From: Armatimonadota bacterium
GTDB lineage: Bacteria > Armatimonadota > Chthonomonadetes > Chthonomonadales > Chthonomonadaceae
DNA length: 64,000 bases
NCBI GenBank assembly: GCA_028871815.1
Contig: JAGWMJ010000006.1
Span: forward strand, 62,001 to 126,000
Direction of reading: 5' to 3'
The position numbers and the translations under genes were made by a program. This document shows positions 18,338 to 28,700 of this stretch, one piece after another; positions within the stretch are counted from its first letter, which is position 1, and every line of letters starts with the position of its first letter. The notes under the pieces were generated by a model. The model had not been told where the DNA came from, searched no databases, and was given only the letters and a program-made list of their open reading frames with translations.

Positions 18338-19471
18338 CTACGGCGCTGAAATTGTAGCGGTTACTACAAAACGACCGCCGGCAAATGTGCCGTCGACGGT
18401 GAGCGGTACCCGCTGCCCGGAATCTGCCGAGCCGCCATCCACGGTTCCGCTGCAGCGGATGGATGTGGGACCAACCGAAGTAGTTTGACCGGGTTCCGCG
18501 TGAGTGGCGTTCAGCCGTATACCCGTGAGATGCAGGCTTTGGGCGACGCGAGTACCGGTGCACCGCAGCACGATCTGGAGGAGTATCCGGCCGGTGCGTG
18601 CATCGCGCGAACCGGCGGCGCCGGCAATGGCTACCGGGTCACCGGGGCCGGCACGGTGTACCGTGGCGGCTCCGCCGTGTTCAGCGGGCGGTGGCGCACT
18701 TGTGTCGTCGTAGACAAGCAGCAGGTTTGTCAGGCTCCTGCCCGGTGAAATGATGGTTCTGCCACGGTAGTACATCGCCAGCGAGGCGCCGGCATCCAGG
18801 TTGAATGCGCTGCGGCAGCCGAGGGAGAGCATTACCTGCGCCCACTGCTGGAACGTAACCGGCCGGCGCGTGTTTACCAGGAGCATCGTTCCATCCGGGA
18901 GCAGGCCAACACCCATGCGATCTGCCGAACCCATGATGTGCGGGTCGCCAAATCCTTCGCTGCGTGGGTGAACATCGATGCGCCCGTTAAGCACCAGCGC
19001 TGGGCCACAGGCCAGTACGGTCCGGAAGCCGGTCCAATCTTCCGCATGCGCGGGTGTGACGCGCCGGATCAATGCCCGGTTTCCAGCCCCTATCGCAAGT
19101 GCGGTGCCCATCATGCCCTGGCATCGAACCACGCCATCCTCCACAACATCCCCGATTGGCGCCATGGTGGACCTGGAGAAGTAGGCCCCGTTGATTGCCG
19201 CTATGGGATGCATTCGAGCCACCATGGAGGAAAATGGCTCTGCGCCGCGCGGAAAGCCGTGTGCAAGCCCAACTTCGACGCGCACTCCCGGTGCGCGCAA
19301 ATCGACCCGGATGATTCGCACCGGCACTCCTGCCGCCTCGGTCACCTCGAAGCTGGTCGGCGGCGTAGCGGCACAGACCATCGCTGCGGAGGTCATGGCA
19401 AATATGCCTGTCGCCGCACAGATACCGGCCGACGCAGCCGCAAACGAGCGTTTCACCCGCCGGTGACCCAT
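18338..19471 (-). CDS. phosphodiester glycosidase family protein (NAGPA domain)
   Basis: I start at ATG 19471, which overlaps the end of the NHL gene by 19 bases; this gives 377 aa with a signal peptide. The NAGPA core has AAINGAYFS near the start, then MGVGLLPDGTMLL and SAFNLDAGASLAMYY, corresponding to the family's 'NLDGGGSS' loop. Relatives remove N-acetylglucosamine from phosphodiesters or act on cell-wall polymers. The extra C-terminal 110 residues look beta-rich. The loop reads DAGAS instead of DGGGS, so activity should be treated with care. Confidence 0.78.
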   Translation of the reverse strand: MGHRRVKRSFAAASAGICAATGIFAMTSAAMVCAATPPTSFEVTEAAGVPVRIIRVDLRAPGVRVEVGLAHGFPRGAEPFSSMVARMHPIAAINGAYFSRSTMAPIGDVVEDGVVRCQGMMGTALAIGAGNRALIRRVTPAHAEDWTGFRTVLACGPALVLNGRIDVHPRSEGFGDPHIMGSADRMGVGLLPDGTMLLVNTRRPVTFQQWAQVMLSLGCRSAFNLDAGASLAMYYRGRTIISPGRSLTNLLLVYDDTSAPPPAEHGGAATVHRAGPGDPVAIAGAAGSRDARTGRILLQIVLRCTGTRVAQSLHLTGIRLNATHAEPGQTTSVGPTSIRCSGTVDGGSADSGQRVPLTVDGTFAGGRFVVTATISAP

Positions 19472-20466
19472 TCGAGGCGCAGAACACGGTTGCTGCGCGT
19501 ATCGCTGACGTAGATTTCGCCCTGGGGCGATAATGCAACGCCGCAAGGCGAGTTCAGAGGGCCGAGCTTTGTTGAGGGCGTGTCGAAGACAGCGAACGAG
19601 TCGCCCTCGGGCCCGAAGACATGCAGCCGATTGGCGCCGCTTTCGGCCAGATAGATTCGCCCAGCCCCGTCAATGGCGGTTTGGCGGGGCTCATACAGGC
19701 GCCGGATCTCACCGAGCGCGTGACCGCGAAGACCAAAGTAGGAGTAGCGCGTCACATCGTTCGTCGCTCCGTCCGTTACGTACAGGTTCCGTGACCCGTC
19801 GCACGAGAGTCCGACGGGTTGCGCAATGCCGGCGGCCGCATCGATTCCACCGACTACCTCCTGCGTCTTCGGGTTGATCCGCAGCACGCGACGCTGTCCG
19901 GTATCGGCTACCCACAGCATCCCATCGACATCCACGCAAACGGCCGAGGGCTGCCGGAAGCCGGTAAAAACTCCCGCGCTCTGGCCGCTGAACCGGAAGC
20001 ACTGCACGCGGTCGTTGCCGGCCTCGGCCACGTAGAAGAACTGGCCGGAGAGATCAACGGCAACTGCTACGGGCATAAACAGGTCGCCTTGAGCGCGCCC
20101 CGGTTTGCCGTAGCACCATACATCGCCCTGGGTTATGCGCTGAATGCGGTGGTTTCCGCTGTCGGCTACGTAGAGTACGCCGTCGCGATCCACGGCAATA
20201 CCGGCTGGACCGACGAACTGGCCCGCGCCAACACCGGCTTCGCCGATCAACTCCACGGCGCGCAGGTGCATATTAGCGGAATCGATTGGCGGCGCGGGGT
20301 TCCAGCCGGTGATCGGCGCCGACTCCTCGCCGGCAAGCGGCTGCGGATACGACGCTCCGCCGGGAGACGGCTCCGGCGTGACGGGCTGCGGCGGCACGAC
20401 GCCGGCAATCGGCCGCTGCTTCACCGGAGCGTCATCAATCTCCAGAAAGTCGAATCGATCACTCAT
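19453..20466 (-). CDS. cytoplasmic NHL-repeat protein
   Basis: The 337-aa protein has an acidic, Pro-rich N-terminal tail (about 1-65) without a signal peptide. Six NHL blades follow, with motifs such as GVLYVADSGNHRIQ and GEIYVSDTRSNRVL. It lies 35 bases after the AAA ATPase gene and overlaps the glycosidase gene, so the three form an operon. NHL propellers usually bind proteins or small ligands. A client or cargo of the ATPase is a possible role, not a shown one. Confidence 0.75.
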   Translation of the reverse strand: MSDRFDFLEIDDAPVKQRPIAGVVPPQPVTPEPSPGGASYPQPLAGEESAPITGWNPAPPIDSANMHLRAVELIGEAGVGAGQFVGPAGIAVDRDGVLYVADSGNHRIQRITQGDVWCYGKPGRAQGDLFMPVAVAVDLSGQFFYVAEAGNDRVQCFRFSGQSAGVFTGFRQPSAVCVDVDGMLWVADTGQRRVLRINPKTQEVVGGIDAAAGIAQPVGLSCDGSRNLYVTDGATNDVTRYSYFGLRGHALGEIRRLYEPRQTAIDGAGRIYLAESGANRLHVFGPEGDSFAVFDTPSTKLGPLNSPCGVALSPQGEIYVSDTRSNRVLRLEWVTGG

Positions 20467-20501
20467 GTTGGCTGATACGGCCGCGCCGAACTCCGGGGTG
20501 G

Positions 20502-22106
20502 CTACAGCTTGGGAAGGGCGGAGATGTCAACGTTTTTCAAATCCACGGGACGCGACGCGGGATCTGCCGCCTTGGCAACCACCAGCTTTTCCATAATTGT
20601 GCCCATATCTTCAGCTGCCACGCTGGATGCCTGCCGTGCGCGGGTGTTCGCCCACTCGCGCAGATCCTCAATACGCTCTCGCATGGTTACGGAGAGCGGT
20701 ACCGATTGGTGTGCCGCAAGAATGAGTGACTCGGTAGAGAGCGCTTTGTCTGGATCGTCAAATGCTTCGTACAGGCCGTCGAGCACCACCGCTTCAATCT
20801 CGGCGCCGGAGAAGCCCGGCGTTGCATCGGCGAGCAGGTCCAGGTCAAACTCATCCGGGTTCCGCTTGCGTTTGGCCAGATGGATGCGAAATATCTCCTT
20901 GCGCTCATCATGGGCGGGCAGGTCGATAAAAAAGATCTCATCGAATCGGCCCTTGCGCAATAGCTCGGGCGGGAGCGCCGTCACGTCGTTGGAGGTTGCC
21001 ACCACAAACGCCGCCGCGCGTTTATCCTGCATCCAGGTAAGAAACGTACCGAATACGCGCGACGTGGTGCCGCCGTCGGATATCCCTGAGCTTTGCGTAC
21101 CGGCGAACCCCTTCTCGAGCTCATCCAGCCACAAGATGCATGGCGCCACCGACTCGGCGACCCGAATCGCTTTGCGGATATTCTCCTCGGATGAGCCGAC
21201 TAACCCGGCAAAGATGCGCCCTACGTCCAGCCTCAGCAGTGGCAGACGCCATAGTGAGCCGATCGCTTTTGCCGATAGGCTCTTTCCGCAGCCCTGCACG
21301 CCCAGCAGCAGCACGCCACGAGGCGAGGGCAAGCCAAACTCCCGTGCCTTTTCGGTGAAAGCTACCGTCCGCTTCTGCATCCAATCCTTCAGCAGATCCA
21401 GCCCGCCCACGTCCTCAATGTTCTCGTTGAACGGGTAGTACTCCAGAATGCCCGATTTGCGGACGATCTGCTCCTTCTCGGTGAGGATGACGTCCACATC
21501 GAACTTGTGCTTCTCAACCAGGGATTTTGCGAAGACGTTTTCGGCCTCGAACGCGGTAAGGCCCATCGCGGCCTTCAGCACCTGGTCACGCTCGGTGTCG
21601 GAAAGCTTTGTATCCACCTGCGCGTTGTCCTTCACAGACTGGATGATGTTTTCCAGCAGCACATCCAGGTCTTCCACGCCGGGCATTCCAAAATCTACAA
21701 CCGTGATCTCCTTCTCCAATTCGGCCGGCAGCTTCAGGATAGGCGCCAGGATGATCAGCGTTTTATAGCTCATCTTCAGAGCGCTGGTAAGGTCCCGAAG
21801 GCGGCGCGTTACGGTGACGTCGCTGATAAATGCGTGGTAATCCTTGAGAACAAAGAGCGCCTGCTCTTTGGAATCCATCACGAAGTCCAGCGCGGCAATG
21901 GGGTCACGCGTGGCGCTGTCACGGTGGTTTGCGTTAAGGACCATACCCTGCGTGATGGTCCAGAAGAAGATCCTCTTGCCTCGATCACGCGCAATCTCGC
22001 GCAGCGCGTCTTCCACGCGCTTCTCCTCCCACGATACAATATAGATAATGGGATACCGCGACCGGATCAGGGTTTCCAGCTCGGTAATAATGCCCGATGA
22101 ACTCAC
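20502..22106 (-). CDS. Ycf46-like AAA ATPase
   Basis: The 534-aa protein begins at a GTG after a GGAGGT ribosome site. Residues 1-225 match the N-terminal part of the chloroplast/cyanobacterial Ycf46 family (RSRYPIIYIVSWEEKRVE). The AAA domain has Walker A GVQGCGKS (269-276), Walker B ILWLDE (324-329), sensor VATSND and an Arg-finger region LRKGRFDEIFFIDLP. No protease or membrane domain follows. It is a cytoplasmic remodelling ATPase. Cyanobacterial relatives affect carbon uptake, but no such role can be read here. Confidence 0.88.
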   Translation of the reverse strand: MSSSGIITELETLIRSRYPIIYIVSWEEKRVEDALREIARDRGKRIFFWTITQGMVLNANHRDSATRDPIAALDFVMDSKEQALFVLKDYHAFISDVTVTRRLRDLTSALKMSYKTLIILAPILKLPAELEKEITVVDFGMPGVEDLDVLLENIIQSVKDNAQVDTKLSDTERDQVLKAAMGLTAFEAENVFAKSLVEKHKFDVDVILTEKEQIVRKSGILEYYPFNENIEDVGGLDLLKDWMQKRTVAFTEKAREFGLPSPRGVLLLGVQGCGKSLSAKAIGSLWRLPLLRLDVGRIFAGLVGSSEENIRKAIRVAESVAPCILWLDELEKGFAGTQSSGISDGGTTSRVFGTFLTWMQDKRAAAFVVATSNDVTALPPELLRKGRFDEIFFIDLPAHDERKEIFRIHLAKRKRNPDEFDLDLLADATPGFSGAEIEAVVLDGLYEAFDDPDKALSTESLILAAHQSVPLSVTMRERIEDLREWANTRARQASSVAAEDMGTIMEKLVVAKAADPASRPVDLKNVDISALPKL

Positions 22107-22171
22107 CAGGCGACCTCCGGAGTGGGAATGAGCGCGGTCAAAGCGCGCGCAAGGGGTGATTCTACGGGGCC

Positions 22172-22201
22172 ATTATAGGGGAAAACGGTTCGTGCCGTCA
22201 A
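22172..22201 (-). promoter_or_regulatory. sigma-70-type promoter of AAA-NHL-glycosidase operon
   Basis: On the minus strand TTGACG and TATAAT are 18 bp apart, about 65 bases before the GTG at 22106. This is the best classical promoter in the window. Confidence 0.65.
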
Positions 22202-22398
22202 TGGCGGGGTTGCGGGAAAGCGTGACCGGGTGGCCTATGTCGCAACATATCGTAATGGCGCCGACCCGGACTGGCCGTCGCACGACGTACGGCAAGCTTC
22301 GTGGTGTGATACGCCGGTTCCGACGCCGGCGCCGCATACCGGGTTCACCGCGAATGTGTTAGAATCGCTCGATCATTTGGCGTCACGGGTGCACTATC

Positions 22399-23133
22399 AT
22401 GGATCTGGAACCGGCTCTTGAAGTTGCGGCGAGGGGCTTTGCTGAGCTGCGGAGCGTCACCCATCCCTATCTCGTCGACCGGGTTCGCGGCGTCTTGCGG
22501 CTTCACGACGCGCCGCGCAAGGGCTACATGCGCTGCGAAGAGTACTTTGCTACATGCAAGACGGCGCTGGAGTTGGACGGCATTGCGCGCGAGTACTCCG
22601 AAGCCCACTACCGGCTTTGCCTCGCGCATGGTCCGGAGGAGTCGGATGCCGGTATCCGCAGCGACTTCCGTAACCTGAAGTACCGCCTGAGGGGCACGGA
22701 GGCTGTGTTTGCCCACGGGTTGACGCGTATCGAACCGGCGGAAGGCCCGCTGCCGATTCTGCGCGTCACCACCCCGGAACTGGAAGCCGCGCAGCGGAAG
22801 GCTGCCGGAAGCCGGATGATGCGGCCGGAGTATATAACCGACGGTCCCGCGCCGGTTCGCATGTGGGCTGCCTTCGACGGCGACATGCCGGTCGGTTGGG
22901 TACTGAGCGTGGAAGCGGCTGGGGCAGCATCATGCCTCAGCATGTTTGTTCAAGAGGCGTATCGGCGCCGCGGCATAGCGCGGGCGCTGCTCGGGCGAAT
23001 GCTCGCCTTTGATCGGGATGCCGGGGCCGTGGCCAACGTGCTGCTGGCCAGTCGCGAGGGCGCCAAACTCTACCCAACGGTCGGCTATCGGCACCTCGGC
23101 GACTTGATGGTGTACACACCGCCGCGTGGTTGA
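22399..23133 (+). CDS. GNAT-family N-acetyltransferase
   Basis: The 244-aa protein has an unknown helical N-terminal half. The C-terminal GNAT fold carries the acetyl-CoA loop VQEAYRRRGIARALL and the late strand LYPTVGYRHLG. It would transfer an acetyl group from acetyl-CoA to an amine; the substrate is unknown. It is divergent from the AAA operon and probably has its own promoter near TTAGAAT (about 22358). Confidence 0.82.
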   Translation: MDLEPALEVAARGFAELRSVTHPYLVDRVRGVLRLHDAPRKGYMRCEEYFATCKTALELDGIAREYSEAHYRLCLAHGPEESDAGIRSDFRNLKYRLRGTEAVFAHGLTRIEPAEGPLPILRVTTPELEAAQRKAAGSRMMRPEYITDGPAPVRMWAAFDGDMPVGWVLSVEAAGAASCLSMFVQEAYRRRGIARALLGRMLAFDRDAGAVANVLLASREGAKLYPTVGYRHLGDLMVYTPPRG

Positions 23134-23259
23134 GGCCGGGATGTTGCTCTGAAGCGAAGTCGGAGCAAAGCTCGATCCAACCGGTGGCTTTCTGCAGGCT
23201 GGAGACGTGCTTTCGCTCACCCCGGTTCACGGTCGATGCGGACGTACAGTCGCTTACCA

Positions 23260-24303
23260 CTAATAGTGGCCGGAATCGTCGCTCGTCGCAACGCGGCCGC
23301 GAAACTGGCGGAAGAGATTGGCGAAGTAGATCGTCACCAGTACGAACGAAGCCGGCCACCACCACAGCCCGGAAAGCAGACTAATCGAGCCGGCGGCCGC
23401 TGCGCCGGCATTGATGTCCCAGACGGGTGACACGCGGGAGATCAGCAGATGCGGATACAGGCCAGCGCATCCCGCCGCCAGCATGCAGGCAAGAAACGCA
23501 CAGGATGCGAGAAACGCCCATAGATCGTGCCGGCGGCGGGCCTGCGCGTAAGCGTAGGCTGGTGCCGCGATTGCAATAAATTCCAGTGGCCACGCCAGCG
23601 GCCGGCGCAGCATTGCGCCAAACAGAACAGGCTGAACGCGTATCGTGGCCGCCGTTACCAGCACGGCCAAAAGCGCTTGCCAGGGAAGCAGCCTCACCGC
23701 GGCCTCGCGGGATCGGCTAGCCACGGGCTCAGCGGTTTTGCATGCCAGAAACAGCCCGCCATGTACCGCCAGGGCGATAGCCGTGAAGATGCCGACGAGA
23801 ACGGTATACCAATCCAGGACGCCCGGCCGGCGGCTTACCAGAAAGTTTGTAAACAGGGGCGTCGAGAACCAGCGGCCGGCCAGGCCAACGCCCCGAATGA
23901 CGTTGGCGAATGCCGCGCCGAGCAGGATCGCAAGACCGACGGAGGCCAGAGCCAGGACGGCATCCCAAAAGCTGCGCCACAGCGGGCTGGTATCCCGAGA
24001 CCGCACCTCCATGGCCATGCCACGTGCAATGAGGATCCATAGCACCAGCATCAGCGGCAGGTAGAAACCGGCGAATGCGGCCGCGTAGGCTCTCGGGAAG
24101 GCGAACACCAGCACACCGCCTGCCGCCAGTAACCATACCTCGTTGCCATCCCAATAGGGCCCTATGGCCTGCAGCACGCTGCGACGCTCGGGGTCGGACC
24201 TGGCCACAAACAGATGCAGGATCGCGGCGCCGATATCGAAGCCATCCAGGACCACGTAGATCGCCAGCATCAGCGATAGCGCGCCGAACCAGAACGCCGT
24301 CAT
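23260..24303 (-). CDS. cydB: cytochrome bd ubiquinol oxidase subunit II
   Basis: The 347-aa membrane protein has the family's opening VVLDGFDIGAAILHLF and the motif GPYWDGNEVWLLAAGG. Eight or so hydrophobic segments are present. With CydA it forms the quinol-oxidising, oxygen-reducing bd oxidase used at low oxygen. It overlaps cydA by 4 bases (ATGA). No cydX-type small subunit is visible between the genes. Confidence 0.95.
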   Translation of the reverse strand: MTAFWFGALSLMLAIYVVLDGFDIGAAILHLFVARSDPERRSVLQAIGPYWDGNEVWLLAAGGVLVFAFPRAYAAAFAGFYLPLMLVLWILIARGMAMEVRSRDTSPLWRSFWDAVLALASVGLAILLGAAFANVIRGVGLAGRWFSTPLFTNFLVSRRPGVLDWYTVLVGIFTAIALAVHGGLFLACKTAEPVASRSREAAVRLLPWQALLAVLVTAATIRVQPVLFGAMLRRPLAWPLEFIAIAAPAYAYAQARRRHDLWAFLASCAFLACMLAAGCAGLYPHLLISRVSPVWDINAGAAAAGSISLLSGLWWWPASFVLVTIYFANLFRQFRGRVATSDDSGHY

Positions 24304-25643
24304 TGTGCCTCCTCACGCCCTGTTGCGCGCTCTACCGGCCCGTGCCGCAGCTCGCGCCCGAGTAAAAACAGGAACAGCACGAAAAGCACACTATACAGGC
24401 CCAGGAAGCCGAGTGACGTGAAGGCGGCATCTCCGCTGCTGACAGCCGGCGACGCGGAATTGGCGGTGCGCTGAACACCCCATACCACCCACGGCTGCCG
24501 GCCGAGTTCCGCCGAAAGCCACCCGGCGGTTGTGGCGATAAAGGGAAATGGAAATGCCAGCATCAACAGCCACAGCATCGGCTGGCACGATTCCAGCCGT
24601 CTGCGCAGCAGCAGCCAGGCGGCCGCGCCCATAATCGCGATGAAGAGCGTTCCAAGGCCCACCATGATATGGTAAGCGTAGTAGAGTAGCACCACATTGT
24701 CCGGTTGATCCGCACCCGGAACGTCGTCCAGGCCGGTCACTTTATGTCCAAATGATCCATACGCCAGATAGCTGAGAACTCGAGGAACGGCAATTGGGTT
24801 CTCCAGTCGGCGCCGCGATGGATCGGGCTGGCCGATAATGATGAGGTCGGCGTTGGACTCGGTCTTGAACCGACCCTCCATGCCGGCCAGTGCCCCAGGC
24901 TGGTACCGCGCCACCAGTTTTCCCTGCCGGTCGCCGGTTGGGAAAAGCTGCAGCAGGCATGCTGCAAAAGCAAGCGGGATGACGACTTTGAGGCAGGATA
25001 TACCGTGCTTCGGGAATGACGCGGAGAGGATCCACCATGCGGCAACGGACGAAACCGCAAACGCGCCGGTGATAACGGCCGCCGACATGGTGTGTGCGTA
25101 CTCCCAAAATGCCCACCGGTTGAACAGATAGATGAGCGGATGAGCCAGGCGGAGCCGCCCGTCGGCCATCATTGCGTACCCAACCGGATGCTGCATAAAG
25201 GCGTTGGTAGCCACGATAAAGTATCCCGACAGCCAGGACCCGGCGAAAACCATCACGGCGCTCATCAAATGTTTCCGCTGGCCCAGTCGCTCCTCACCAA
25301 ACAGGAACAGGCCGAGGAAGGCGGACTCTGCAAAGAAGGCAAACATTCCCTCCATGGCGAGAGTCATGCCGACCACGCCACCGCTTCGATCGGCAAAACC
25401 GGCCCAATTGGTGCCGAACTGAAACTCGAGCGGGATGCCGGTAACCACGCCCATTACAAAGTTGAGTCCAAACAGGCGTGCAAAAAACCGCGCGGCGTCG
25501 TTCAACTTTGGATCGCCATGGCGGAGCGCCAGCCACTTGAACAGCACAATGATGAGCGCCAGGCCCATCGTCAACTGCGGAAAGAGGTAGTGGAAGGTTA
25601 CGGTAAAGCCGAACTGAAATCGATCCCACATCACGGCACTCAT
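24300..25643 (-). CDS. cydA: cytochrome bd ubiquinol oxidase subunit I
   Basis: The 447-aa heme-carrying subunit. The N-terminal FGFTVTFHYLFPQLTMG contains a heme ligand His. The NRWAFWEYAHTM helix holds a second His, and AELGRQPWVVWG is the signature. The region between helices 6 and 7 is short, as in the short-Q-loop (CIO) group. A GGAGG site precedes the ATG. The promoter is not obvious in the 108-base gap to 25752. Confidence 0.95.
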   Translation of the reverse strand: MSAVMWDRFQFGFTVTFHYLFPQLTMGLALIIVLFKWLALRHGDPKLNDAARFFARLFGLNFVMGVVTGIPLEFQFGTNWAGFADRSGGVVGMTLAMEGMFAFFAESAFLGLFLFGEERLGQRKHLMSAVMVFAGSWLSGYFIVATNAFMQHPVGYAMMADGRLRLAHPLIYLFNRWAFWEYAHTMSAAVITGAFAVSSVAAWWILSASFPKHGISCLKVVIPLAFAACLLQLFPTGDRQGKLVARYQPGALAGMEGRFKTESNADLIIIGQPDPSRRRLENPIAVPRVLSYLAYGSFGHKVTGLDDVPGADQPDNVVLLYYAYHIMVGLGTLFIAIMGAAAWLLLRRRLESCQPMLWLLMLAFPFPFIATTAGWLSAELGRQPWVVWGVQRTANSASPAVSSGDAAFTSLGFLGLYSVLFVLFLFLLGRELRHGPVERATGREEAQ

Positions 25644-25751
25644 CGGCTCAGCCTCCAGTTCGGCAGCCGGTCGTCACCAGAATGTAGAGTACCTTCAGTG
25701 GCCTTGAAGGTCGCGGCGGATCCCTTGAATGAAGGGGCGCCGGCGAATGCA

Positions 25752-28700
25752 TTAGTGCTCTATAGTAATGGCAGCAATTTTAATGCCCGGCGCGCGCGGC
25801 AGCTTGATCGCCACCAGCCTGCGTGGGTCGTGGATGGTGATCACGTAGTGGTACAAGTGCAGGGCCCCGGTATGCACGCCCGTGCGGCTGTGATAAACAG
25901 GGCAGCTGTAACCAATCTCCTCGCCGTTCAGCGGGGCGCCATCCCACGGGCTCACGGTAAACGCGTACAGATCTTCCGATTGCTCCGTAGGCTCTTGAAA
26001 GACCAGCTCCAGGTTGTTCAGCGCCGCGGTATCGGTTCCTGCGGCCAGGATGTGCAGCCGCGAGCACTTTGCGGCTGACTTGCCCAGGAGAATCTCCTGA
26101 CCGACGCAGACCACAAAGTCCTTTGTCTTCGGTCCCTTCTGGCCCCAGCGGAAGCTGATGCGGCGCGGTGAGTCGGGGCCGGTCGGCACTCCCGACATAA
26201 AGACACCGGAGGGTGTGACGTCGGCGTTGGCGTACGGCGGTATGAGGCTGGTGGGAAAGCTGCGACCCGAGCCATCGAAATCGCCTGAGGCAAAGTTATC
26301 GTCGGCCGTGGCGCCCTTCAGGTTGTAACTGGTGGTCAAATCCACAAAGGTCAACCGCCCATCCACGACGTGAACAAGATGCACCGTCTCATCAAAGACC
26401 CGGGTGGATGAGCTGGTTGACGCCCAGTCGCTGCCGAACTTCACATCCCAGACCAGATAGTAGTACCCGTCACACGGCGGCGCGGTAATCCACGCGAGCA
26501 GGTCGTTGACGCTGCCTCCGGGCGCAACGTTCTGCTCGATCGGCGTGGTTTCGTCCTCCCACAGAAACTCCGATCCATCCAGGTAGTACCAGTGGTATCC
26601 AACGCGCACCTGGCCCTGCTTCCACGTTTGCGGCCCCACATTGCGAATGCTCAACTGGATGGGCAGGCGGTGATCGGCGGGCAGACTGTTTGGCGTGCCG
26701 TCGGCGATGAACTGGACGCCGAAATCAAAATCGACCATGGTAAAGGGCACCGGCGCGGAGATAGCGCCTTGCGGCATCTCGGGCGACGTCAACTGCCATC
26801 GCATTGCCCATGCCCGGGTACCCGCCGGGTTTGCAGGGCGCAGCGCGTCGCCGGCGGGATCGGCAAACGGAACTAAAACGCGCTCGTCCACTTCCTGCCC
26901 AGGCGCCACGGCGGCTCCCAGCGCAGCTGTGGCCCCGGCCGTGGGCACGGCGCGTTCCGCCACGAAGGGCGGACGGGTGCTGTAGCGCGACATCACTGCT
27001 GCCAGTTGTGCGCCGGCGGGCCACGCCGCAGCGCCATCGTTGCGCACCACTACATTCACGGAATAGAGGCCGCCGGCTTCGGGCATAAGGTGCATGTCGG
27101 TAGATACCAGCGTAACGCCGGTCTGGGAAGGCTCGGCGGCTGCAACAACCACGCTGGTATGCGCGGTTGCGCCGGAGTTTGTTTCATCGATCCACTGTTC
27201 CGGACCACCCGGGCGTGCCTGCCAGACAACGCCGATCTCCAGCTGGTAACTGCCCGGAGGCAAAGAGCCGCCACTGCCACCGGAGGCCGTAATGGTTAGC
27301 GTGGATTCCGAGCGCATACCAGGCGCTATCGCACCGCGGAATGGTATGACAGGTCCGGTTGCCACCAACTGACCATTCTGAAGCCAGCGATACGAGAGCC
27401 CGGCGGTGATCGCGTCCGGGCCGGTTGCGAGGCTCCAGACTACGGAGCCTGTGTTGACACATCGAACGTGGACCGTGGCTGCCTCACCAGGAATCATGGT
27501 TGATGGAGCGTTCTGCCACAAGATGCGGTCACTGGCTTTGGCGGCGCCATCAAACATTCGTGTGAATACGCGCGTCAGGTCGTCGGACGTGTATCCGTTC
27601 TCGATGGTGGGCGCAACTTCGCTGCCGTTGGAGTAATCGTTCCAACTGTCGATAATTGCCCAGTCGGGCTGCGCCGCGATGGCAGACGCCCAGTTTGCCC
27701 GGTAGGTGTCGCCTTCGCGGCGGGCAAGGATTGCGGGATGCGCCGGATCTTCAAGCGAGGTATCGGTACCCGGTTTAATAGTAGCAACAGATACCATTCC
27801 ATCGTGATTCACAGCGAATCCGGCTGGTCCTTCGCCTGGTAGATAGCCGTTCAACGCCGCGCGGCCTTTGAAGGTTGCGGCGCCAAGGATCACCAGGTCA
27901 CGCCCGGCGAAATCCCCGGCGAACCTCTGTCGCAGCTGCGAAGCCAGGTCTGCCGGAATCCGCGTGAAGGGCGTTGAGTCGGAAAGGATGACCACGCAGG
28001 CCGGGTGGCCGCCGGAAGCATCCGGCATGGTTGTCAGATAGCGGAACGGATCGGGGACCCTGAAGTAGAAATCGCGGATCATGCCATAAAGTGCGTCGAT
28101 CCCGGCGGGTGAGCCGAGGTCTGCAGCGTCCGGCTGGCCGGCGACGGCGGAACGCGTATCGAGATACATCGCAACCTGCGGATAGTCATGGCCCGCGCTA
28201 CGCAGCCATTGCAGCGCTTCGGTCATTACCGTGAGGCCCTTGTCTGCCGCGCCGCCGCCATCCAGCGGCTCACCAAGATACTGAACCAGGGCCACGTCCA
28301 CACCGGCATGCGCCATCTCCTGCAGCTGCAGGCGGGCGTCATCGGCGCGATCGTAGCTGAACCACGGTCCCGAGCCTCCGTACGGGTGGTGCACCAGCAG
28401 GCTGCCTCCTGAAGGCGTGATTACGCCAGCCAACGGAGCTCTACGCCTGGGGTCGGCCTGGTAGTGATAGTCGTACAGAGCCATCACAGCGCGGCCGGCC
28501 TTGCCGGATGTGGGCGGGACCAATGCAGAGGCCGCCGAATGCGGAACCGGCACCGGCGCGGCCGGTGGCAGCGGCTTCCACGCCGGCTCCGATCGGGAGC
28601 CGATCGTCAGGGCCAGCGCTCCGGCGCCACCACCCGCCCCGGCCGCCTCAGCGCCAAATGCGTAAGAAGAGAGCACATCCCACTCTCCAGACGATAGCAC

